Shown: positions 6,444-11,547 of the stretch, one piece after another | How the letters are laid out: each line of letters starts with the position of its first letter | Position numbering within the stretch: the stretch's first letter is position 1 | NCBI GenBank assembly: GCA_020723225.1 | Contig: DYJG01000031.1 | Location: 364 to 11,910 of the forward strand | Direction of reading: 5' to 3' | Source of the DNA: Desulfobacca acetoxidans | GTDB taxonomy: Bacteria; Desulfobacterota; Desulfobaccia; Desulfobaccales; 0-14-0-80-60-11 | DNA length: 11,547 nucleotides | Translations under genes and position numbers: made by a program | Notes under the pieces: generated by a model | Database searches by the model: none | What the model saw: the letters and a program-made list of their open reading frames with translations, nothing else | Told to the model about the DNA's origin: nothing

Positions 6444-8270
6444 ATGAAGTTGCTGATCCGGCCGTTCGGCAAGACGCTGGAGGTCCCCAGGAGCGCGGAT
6501 TTGCGCGAGGCCCTGGCCGCGGCGGGCATTCAGCTCCGGAGCGATTGCGGCGGCATCGGCCGTTGCGGCCAGTGCCGGGTGCGCAGCCGCGGCGGTCTTT
6601 CGCCCCCCACCCCGGCGGAAGCGGAAAACCTTGGCATTGGTGAACTCCGGAAAGGGATCAGGCTCGCCTGCCAGGCCGAAATTCAGGATTCCTCAGAAAT
6701 CTTCGTCCCTCCCACTTCCCTGGAAAGCCGGGTGAAGATACTAGTGGAGGGACTCCCCCAGACCCTCAGGCCGGACCCGGCGGTAAAAAAACAAATCCTG
6801 CCAACTCCCCCGCAGAGAGGCAGCCGCGACCTCGGTTGGGAAGCCCTCTGCGCCAGGGCCCTTGAACCTGCGCCCAGGCTGGGATCCCCCACCCTGACGC
6901 TGCTCCGGCGGCTGGCCGCAGACGGGGAGTTGGCCCAAGGACCGGTATCCCTCATATCCCGGGGGGAACAATATCTCGCAGTGGAAACAGAGCCGGGGGA
7001 AGCGCCGCTTCTGGGGATGGCCGTGGACCTGGGCACCACCACCATCGTGGGCTACCTTCTGGACCTGTCTTCAGGAAGGCTGCTCTCCCACGCCGCCCGC
7101 AAGAACCCCCAGGCCAAATACGGCGCGGATGTGGTATCCCGAATCGTCTTTGCGACCCAGGAGCCCCAAGGTCTGAGCTATCTCCAGGCCGCGGTCCTTG
7201 AGGCCCTGAATGACATTGTCCGGGAGGCCGGCGGGAAGGCCCGGGTTTCCCAGGAGAGGATTTTTGAAATCTGCGTGGTGGGCAATACCACCATGCACCA
7301 TCTGCTGCTGGGGCTGCGGCCCCTGAGTCTCGCTCACTTCCCCTACACCCCGGTCATCCGGGAAGCCCTGGAATTGCCTGCCAGGGAATTGGGTCTGGCC
7401 CTGCACCCGGAAGCGCGGCTTTATCTCCTCCCCCTGATCGCCGGGTTTATGGGCAGCGATACCATCGGGGTGGTGCTGGCCACCCGCATGCACCGCCGGC
7501 GCTCCATTAATCTGGCCATCGATTTCGGCACCAACGGCGAGGTGGTCCTGGGCAACCGGGAACGCTTGTTGGCGGCCTCCTGCGCCGCGGGCCCCGCGTT
7601 TGAGGGGAGCCAGATCCGCTACGGCATGACCGGGGCCAGCGGCGCCATTGATGCGGTGGCCCTGGACCCCCGGGGACGGGTGCGTCTCCATACCATCGAT
7701 GACTATCCTCCCTTGGGCATCTGCGGTTCGGGTCTGGTGGACGCAGTCTCCGAAATCAGAAGAACCGGGGCCATGGACCGCAGCGGCAGGCTCTTGTCCA
7801 GAAATGAAGCCGGCCGGGGAAACCTGGCCTCCCGCCTCACCAGGCTGGGGGGACAGACCGCGTTTTTACTCTATGGAGGGCAGAACCGGGACAGGGTGCG
7901 CAAGATTTATCTCACCCAAAAAGATGTGCGGGAACTCCAACTGGCCAAAAGCGCGCTCAGGGCCGGGATTAACATCCTGATGCGGGAATTGGGCGTCCGG
8001 GAAAGAGACATCGCCCAGGTTTTCCTGGCCGGGGCTTTCGGCAACTACATCAAGCCGGAGAGCGCCATGGGCATCGGTCTCCTGCCGGCCTTCCTCCGCC
8101 GTCAGATCAAGCCGGTGGGTAATGCCGCGGGCATGGGCGCCCAGAGGGCCCTGGTTTCCGTCAGGGCCCGGCGGGAAGCCGCGGATATCGCCCGCAGGGT
8201 GGAATACCTGGAGCTGGCCAAGCACCCAGATTTTCAGAAGGAATTCATTGACGGCATGGCTTTTCCCTAA
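6444..8270 (+). CDS. Corrinoid-protein reductive activase (RACE), [2Fe-2S] + ASKHA ATPase
   Basis: 608 residues, the usual length of bacterial RACE proteins (COG3894/DUF4445 type), such as the activating enzymes of O-demethylases. A ferredoxin-like N-terminus carries four [2Fe-2S] cysteines: C35, C41, C44 and C76 (SDCGGIGRCGQC, then LACQ). A linker follows, then an ASKHA fold with nucleotide-binding motifs VDLGTTT (194-200), IDFGTNGE (359-366), ICGSGLVD (426-433) and LAGAFGNYI (528-536). It should use ATP-driven conformational change to pass an electron to Co(II) corrinoid that has been accidentally oxidised, restoring Co(I) on the adjacent corrinoid proteins. The start is fixed by the natural N-terminus of the ferredoxin domain, MKLLIRPFG. 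It lacks a Shine-Dalgarno site and appears leaderless. Five bases separate it from corrinoid protein 2. Confidence 0.94.
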   Translation: MKLLIRPFGKTLEVPRSADLREALAAAGIQLRSDCGGIGRCGQCRVRSRGGLSPPTPAEAENLGIGELRKGIRLACQAEIQDSSEIFVPPTSLESRVKILVEGLPQTLRPDPAVKKQILPTPPQRGSRDLGWEALCARALEPAPRLGSPTLTLLRRLAADGELAQGPVSLISRGEQYLAVETEPGEAPLLGMAVDLGTTTIVGYLLDLSSGRLLSHAARKNPQAKYGADVVSRIVFATQEPQGLSYLQAAVLEALNDIVREAGGKARVSQERIFEICVVGNTTMHHLLLGLRPLSLAHFPYTPVIREALELPARELGLALHPEARLYLLPLIAGFMGSDTIGVVLATRMHRRRSINLAIDFGTNGEVVLGNRERLLAASCAAGPAFEGSQIRYGMTGASGAIDAVALDPRGRVRLHTIDDYPPLGICGSGLVDAVSEIRRTGAMDRSGRLLSRNEAGRGNLASRLTRLGGQTAFLLYGGQNRDRVRKIYLTQKDVRELQLAKSALRAGINILMRELGVRERDIAQVFLAGAFGNYIKPESAMGIGLLPAFLRRQIKPVGNAAGMGAQRALVSVRARREAADIARRVEYLELAKHPDFQKEFIDGMAFP

Positions 8271-8275
8271 AAGAG

Positions 8276-8932
8276 ATGAGTTCGAATCCCGCAAATCCGC
8301 TGCGCCAGTTGGAATGCGCCATCGTCAAAGGCCACACGAAAAAGGCCATTACCATGGCCGAGAAATGCCTGGAAGCCGGATTATCTCCCCGGGTCATCAT
8401 CGACCAGGGGGTCCTGAAGGCCATGGAGGAAGTGGGAAAAAAATGGAAGGTCTACGAGTATTTTATCCCCAACGTCCTGGTATCGGCCATGGCCACCAAA
8501 TTGTGCCTCAATATCCTGCGCCCCCTGCTGAAAGTCCCCGGCAGCCGGTTTCTCGGGAAGGCGGTGGCGGGTACGGTGGAAGGGGATATCCACGACATCG
8601 GCAAGAATATCGTGGTCATGTTCATGGAGTCGGCCGGATTTGAAGTCGTCGACCTGGGGGTGGATGTGCCGGTGGGCTCCTTTATCAAGGCCGTCAAGAA
8701 GGAGAAAGCCAACCTGCTGCTGCTTTCCTGCCTGTACACCGTTAACATGAAGGCCATGGAGGACACGGTCATGGCCCTGGCGAAGGCCGGTCTGAAAGGA
8801 AAAGTAAATACCCTCATCGGCGGCGCGCCCATCACCCCGGGGTTCGCCACCAGCATCGGGGCCGATGGCTATGGCCGGGACGCCCTGGATGCGGTCAGGA
8901 CGGCCAGGGAGCTGATCCATGCCAGGAAGTAG
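8276..8932 (+). CDS. Corrinoid (B12-binding) methyl-carrier protein 2
   Basis: 218 residues with the same two-part build as corrinoid protein 1: a helical cap (about 8-90, with VIIDQGVLKAMEEVG and FIPNVLVSAMA) and a Rossmann B12 domain with D104-I-H106-D-I-G109, S151-C-L153 and GG at 172-173. His106 should be the lower cobalt ligand. It starts five bases after the reactivase stop with only a weak AAGAG in front, so it probably relies on translational coupling. Its own dedicated substrate methyltransferase is not in the window: it may serve the UroD-like enzyme with a second substrate, act as a relay, or pair with an enzyme encoded elsewhere. Divergence from protein 1 (about 55% identity by eye in the B12 domain) shows this is not a recent duplication. 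Confidence 0.95.
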   Translation: MSSNPANPLRQLECAIVKGHTKKAITMAEKCLEAGLSPRVIIDQGVLKAMEEVGKKWKVYEYFIPNVLVSAMATKLCLNILRPLLKVPGSRFLGKAVAGTVEGDIHDIGKNIVVMFMESAGFEVVDLGVDVPVGSFIKAVKKEKANLLLLSCLYTVNMKAMEDTVMALAKAGLKGKVNTLIGGAPITPGFATSIGADGYGRDALDAVRTARELIHARK

Positions 8933-10271
8933 CTGCCGACCGGTTGGCCCCCGGGAACCGGGGAGGCTGCGGAAAGCCCTGCAGTTTCCTCCTCCGGCGG
9001 ATAAGAATCTCTTTTCCCGGGTTATCGCCTCCTTTCAGGAAGCCGTGAGACTCAAGGTGCGGCTGATTCCCTTAAAAGAGAAGGGTTACTTCAATCCCGC
9101 CCAAAGACACTCCCATTGTTTCTGCAAAGTTATCCAGGGCAGCACCGCGGGCAAGAGACGTTGCCACCAGGAAATCAAACGGGCCACCAAGATGGCCGCC
9201 AAATTGGGAGAGCCCTATATTTTCCAATGCCATGCCAATGTGATCGAATTTACCGCAGCCATTGTTAACGACGGCCAGGGCGCCTATGCGCTGGCCTGCG
9301 GGCCTATCCTGCTCAGGCAGGCCGATCCCTCCTTTGAAAAGGATACTCTGGCCAAAGTTCAAGACCTGCCTCTGGAGGAATCCTGGCTGCTGCAATTCCT
9401 CAAGGAAATCCCGGTCATGTCGGAGCGCCGGGTCCAGGCCGCGGCCGATATCCTGTTCATGATGGCCAATTACTTTACCAAAAGCGACGCGGCGATGGAG
9501 AAACAGAAGCGGGAAATCGCCTCCCAGCAGGCGCAGTTGGCGGAAAAGCTGTTCCTGCAAAAAAAAGGCGGGAGTTCTCTCGGGAATTTCTCTCCTCCCA
9601 ATTTCTTCCCTTGGGACGACTTTTCCCGGGAAAAAGAATTAGTGGAATTAATCAAACGCGGGAAGAAAAAGAGGGCTAAGGCCCTGCTGGACGATCTCCT
9701 GGGGGATTTGCTCTTCCGCAGCCATGAACATATCGGCATCCTGAAGGCCCGGATGTTGGAGATCATCGTCATCATGGCCCGGGCCGCGGTGGAGATGGGC
9801 GCCCATCTGGAAGAGATTCTGGGATTCAAATATCATTTCTTCCAGGATCTCTCCAGGGATGATTCCCAGGAAAACCTTTATTACTGCCTTCTTAAGGCCT
9901 TCGATCAACTTTTCGAGCGGATTTACCAGAACCGCAACATTCAACATACCCGGATTTTCATTAAGGCCAAGGAATACATCTGGTCGAATTACGGCCAGGA
10001 TATTTCCCTGAAGAAGCTGGCCGAGGAGGTGGGTCTAAGTCCTTATTATCTGAGCCATCTCTTCCGGAAGGAAATGGAAACCACTTTTCTCAATTATCTG
10101 AAATCCGTGCGTCACTCCATTGCCAAAAAACTTCTGGAGCAAACCGCCGCCAGTATCATGGAGATCTGCCTGGAGGTGGGTTACCAGGACCCGAGCCACT
10201 TTTCCAAGATCTTCAGGGAAAGGGAAGGGGTGAACCCGGCGGAATACCGGAAAAAATTCAAAATGACTTAG
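8919..10271 (+). CDS. PocR-domain AraC-family transcriptional regulator
   Basis: 450 residues. An N-terminal PocR-type ligand-sensing domain (about 28-135) has the family's cysteine-rich layout: C67, C69, C82, C104 in FQCHANVIEF, and C127 in ALACGPI. A middle helical region (about 190-345) follows, then a C-terminal AraC/XylS DNA-binding domain of about 100 residues with two helix-turn-helix units: ISLKKLAEEVGLSPYYLSHLF (362-382) and SIMEICLEVGYQDPSHFSKIF (412-432). PocR itself responds to a small organic ligand, and the domain is common beside corrinoid methyltransferase genes. It likely senses the locus substrate and activates transcription. The ATG at 8919 overlaps the end of corrinoid protein 2 by 14 bases and has AGGGAG 7 bases upstream, so it is translationally coupled. 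A candidate target is the direct repeat at 1722-1754. Confidence 0.93.
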   Translation: MPGSSCRPVGPREPGRLRKALQFPPPADKNLFSRVIASFQEAVRLKVRLIPLKEKGYFNPAQRHSHCFCKVIQGSTAGKRRCHQEIKRATKMAAKLGEPYIFQCHANVIEFTAAIVNDGQGAYALACGPILLRQADPSFEKDTLAKVQDLPLEESWLLQFLKEIPVMSERRVQAAADILFMMANYFTKSDAAMEKQKREIASQQAQLAEKLFLQKKGGSSLGNFSPPNFFPWDDFSREKELVELIKRGKKKRAKALLDDLLGDLLFRSHEHIGILKARMLEIIVIMARAAVEMGAHLEEILGFKYHFFQDLSRDDSQENLYYCLLKAFDQLFERIYQNRNIQHTRIFIKAKEYIWSNYGQDISLKKLAEEVGLSPYYLSHLFRKEMETTFLNYLKSVRHSIAKKLLEQTAASIMEICLEVGYQDPSHFSKIFREREGVNPAEYRKKFKMT

Positions 10272-10521
10272 CTCCAAACGGGGCTTCCTAACCGCCGTGG
10301 TCCCGGCTTGATCCTTTCACCCCAGGAGTACCTTCGCTTTTGGGCCTTGAGCCAATAGAGAAAATCTATGCCATCCGGTTAATTATAGTTAGCCTCCCGA
10401 CTTAATAAATTTCTACACTCCACTTGCTGAGCCATATATCTTGCCGGGGACGAAAGTTATCATCGAGCCGGGGTCTTCACGGACACTCCACGGACACAAT
10501 TTTCGGAGCAAATTCATAATT
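10272..10521. other. Intergenic region without a gene
   Basis: About 250 bases between the regulator and the bidirectional terminator. No plausible ORF or RNA gene is seen. The only order I find is CACGGACAC repeated at 10478-10486 and 10489-10497 (11-bp period, one helical turn), and GCCGGGG twice nearby. The middle (about 10380-10440) is AT-rich. No strong promoter is evident. Confidence 0.6.
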
Positions 10522-10564
10522 AAAAAAAATTGGGCCAGACTCGAAGCCTGACCCTATTTTTTTT
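10522..10564. terminator. Bidirectional intrinsic terminator
   Basis: A 9-bp stem (GGGCCAGAC with GCCTGACCC, two G-U type pairs) spans 10532-10554 around the loop TCGAA. An eight-A run lies just left (10522-10529) and an eight-T run just right (10557-10564). It can therefore end plus-strand transcripts from the regulator unit and minus-strand transcripts from tRNA-His. Confidence 0.88.
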
Positions 10565-10607
10565 AGCTGCTGACGAATTACAACTATTTAGTATGCCTAA
10601 TATAATT

Positions 10608-10684
10608 TGGGGTGAGCGACGGGACTTGAACCCGCGACCACCAGGGCCACAACCTGGTGCTCTGCCGTCTGAGCTACGCCCACC
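10608..10684 (-). tRNA. tRNA-His (anticodon GUG)
   Basis: Full cloverleaf on the minus strand. The acceptor stem GTGGGCG/CGCTCAC has an extra G at -1 (complement of 10684) opposite C73, the hallmark of tRNA-His. The D arm is GCTC/GAGC. The anticodon arm is CCAGG-TTGTGGC-CCTGG with GTG in the loop centre. The T arm is GCGGG-TTCAAGT-CCCGT. The 3' CCA is encoded (complement of 10608-10610). The bidirectional terminator lies 43 bases beyond its 3' end. Confidence 0.97.
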
Positions 10685-10752
10685 ACATGTTATTTCCTTA
10701 CCATAAATAACCGGTGGGGGCAAGGGATGGGAAGGCGGACACTTAAAACCAG

Positions 10753-10822
10753 GGTTAAAAGGGGAAAAGGGAAAAGAGTGGGGAAGAGAGATCAATGACG
10801 CACCCCTTTTCGCCTTTTAACC
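10753..10822. repeat. 19-bp inverted repeat (one mismatch)
   Basis: GGTTAAAAGGGGAAAAGGG (10753-10771) is matched by its reverse complement at 10804-10822 with 18 of 19 positions agreeing, around a 32-base spacer. The purine-rich and pyrimidine-rich strand bias is striking. There is no gene here; it sits between tRNA-His and the radical SAM gene. Confidence 0.7.
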
Positions 10823-10838
10823 TTTTCCCCTTTTCGCC
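10803..10838. repeat. 12-bp direct repeat
   Basis: CCCCTTTTCGCC occurs at 10803-10814 and at 10827-10838 (24-bp period). The first copy overlaps the right arm of the long inverted repeat. This is part of a pyrimidine-rich tract of unknown role. Confidence 0.6.
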
Positions 10839-10879
10839 CTCCGGCCTTATTTTTAGTACCTCCGCAAAACCTGCCGCCA

Positions 10880-10904
10880 AAGAGGTCTTCTCTTACCACC
10901 TCTT
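10880..10904. repeat. Small dyad just upstream of the radical SAM gene promoter
   Basis: AAGAGGT (10880-10886) and ACCTCTT (10898-10904) are perfect 7-base inverted arms around an 11-base spacer, ending one base before the -35 hexamer. A wider pair, CTCCGGCC (10839-10846) and GGCCGGAG (10917-10924), encloses it. It is a possible operator. Confidence 0.35.
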
Positions 10905-10905
10905 C

Positions 10906-10934
10906 TTTACATCCGCGGCCGGAGAATATATAAG
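10906..10934 (+). promoter_or_regulatory. Sigma70-type promoter of the radical SAM gene
   Basis: TTTACA (10906-10911) and TATAAG (10929-10934) are each one base from consensus and are separated by the ideal 17 bases. Transcription would start near 10941, leaving a leader of about 16 bases that contains the strong AAGGAGGG ribosome binding site (10946-10953). Confidence 0.65.
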
Positions 10935-10956
10935 AAGTTTAGGAAAAGGAGGGACT

Positions 10957-11547
10957 ATGCAGGAAGCCCGATTTTATGAAAAAACCGGAGACCATAAGGT
11001 CCAATGCCACCTGTGCGCGCATGAGTGCAAGATCGATCCGGGCAAAAGAGGCCTCTGCCACGTGCGGGAGAACCGGGAAGGCACTCTCTATACTTTCTCC
11101 TATGGCCGGCTGGTGGCCCAGAACGTGGATCCCATCGAGAAAAAGCCCCTGTTCCACTTCCTGCCGGGGACCCGCTCCTTTTCCATCGCCACCACGGGCT
11201 GCAACTTCATGTGCCTGCACTGCCAGAACTACGACATCTCCCAGTACCCCCGGGTGCACGGAGGGCGGCTCATCGGCGAAGAACGCACCCCGGAGGAGGT
11301 GGTGGGGGACGCGCTGGCCACCCATTCGGCCAGCATCTCTTATACCTACACCGAACCCACCATTTTCCTGGAGTTCGCCCAGGACACGGCTCGCCTGGCC
11401 CGGGAGCACGGCCTGAGGAACGTCTTCGTCTCCAACGGCTTCATGACGCCCGAGTCGGCCGCGGCCTTAAGCGAGTGCATCGACGCCGACAACGTGGATT
11501 TAAAGAGCATGCGGGACGATTTCTACCGCAAGGTCTGCAAGGCCCGG
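10957..11547 (+). CDS. amrS: AmmeMemoRadiSam system radical SAM enzyme (partial, right edge)
   Basis: The first 197 residues are present; the frame is open to the window end, and the family is about 330-350 residues, so the C-terminal part is missing. A Cys-rich N-terminus (C17-x2-C20-x3-C24 and C34 in KRGLCHVRENR) precedes the radical SAM cluster motif C82-x3-C86-x2-C89 in ATTGCNFMCLHCQN, which binds a [4Fe-4S] cluster and S-adenosylmethionine. Further family segments are KPLFHFLPGTRSFS (63-76), SYTYTEPTIFLEF (128-140) and VSNGFMTPES (158-167). The family is named for genomic association with AMMECR1 and MEMO1 homologues. Its reaction is not settled from sequence. AAGGAGGG supports the ATG. 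It belongs to its own transcription unit, with no visible tie to the methyltransferase locus. Confidence 0.93.
   Translation, partial: MQEARFYEKTGDHKVQCHLCAHECKIDPGKRGLCHVRENREGTLYTFSYGRLVAQNVDPIEKKPLFHFLPGTRSFSIATTGCNFMCLHCQNYDISQYPRVHGGRLIGEERTPEEVVGDALATHSASISYTYTEPTIFLEFAQDTARLAREHGLRNVFVSNGFMTPESAAALSECIDADNVDLKSMRDDFYRKVCKAR

Noticed and set aside
8276..8932. Corrinoid protein 2 as a recent tandem duplicate of protein 1
   Set aside because: About 45% of B12-domain residues differ by eye and the N-termini are more diverged, so duplication, if any, is old.
10478..10497. CRISPR-like or iteron repeat (CACGGACAC twice)
   Set aside because: Only two 9-bp copies separated by 2 bases; too short and few for either.
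10520..10795. Minus-strand ORF of 91 codons
   Set aside because: It is the translation of the tRNA-His gene and its flanks; the GGRSSDGRAPGCGPGGRGFKSR-type run is the familiar false ORF over tRNA genes.

Overview
The window looks like chromosome of an anaerobic, fairly GC-rich bacterium. The core locus is GC-rich, and the left edge (about 1-1170) is visibly more AT-rich. A corrinoid/tetrahydrofolate methyl-transfer locus, a periplasmic c-type cytochrome and a MEMO1-family-associated radical SAM gene together suggest a Wood-Ljungdahl-type anaerobe, most likely a sulfate-reducing or syntrophic Desulfobacterota member. That placement is inference; no rRNA or marker gene here proves it.

Layout. 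Positions 1-1632 hold accessory genes: the tail of an unrecognised ORF (+), a divergent thymidylate-synthase-like gene (-), a doubtful small ORF (-) and a GNAT acetyltransferase (-). A 230-bp divergent intergenic region (1633-1862) carries a 13-bp direct repeat with a 20-bp period and an imperfect dyad, a likely regulator site.

Positions 1863-6334 form the first plus-strand unit: a small secreted monoheme cytochrome c, corrinoid protein 1, a UroD/HemE-like methyltransferase, a methyltetrahydrofolate:corrinoid methyltransferase and an MFS transporter of the organophosphate (OPA/GlpT-like) type. A hairpin at 6361-6386 probably ends it. The second unit (6444-10271) appears to start from its own TATAAT box, placed so close to the ATG that the mRNA would be leaderless. 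It encodes a [2Fe-2S] ASKHA-type corrinoid reactivase (RACE), corrinoid protein 2 and a PocR-domain AraC-family regulator. A bidirectional terminator (10522-10564) separates it from a minus-strand tRNA-His (GUG). After a repeat-rich spacer, a radical SAM gene of the AmmeMemoRadiSam system runs off the right edge.

Working model (inference): the transporter imports a methylated compound. The zinc-type UroD-like enzyme moves its methyl group to the Co(I) corrinoid of one or both corrinoid proteins, and the DHPS-fold enzyme passes it to tetrahydrofolate. The RACE protein reduces corrinoid that has become oxidised to Co(II), and the PocR-AraC protein senses substrate and activates the locus. The gene set resembles acetogen O-demethylase (MtvABC type) and chloromethane (CmuA/CmuB) systems, but its combination of two corrinoid proteins, an OPA-type transporter and a leading cytochrome is unusual. 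The substrate cannot be read from the sequence.
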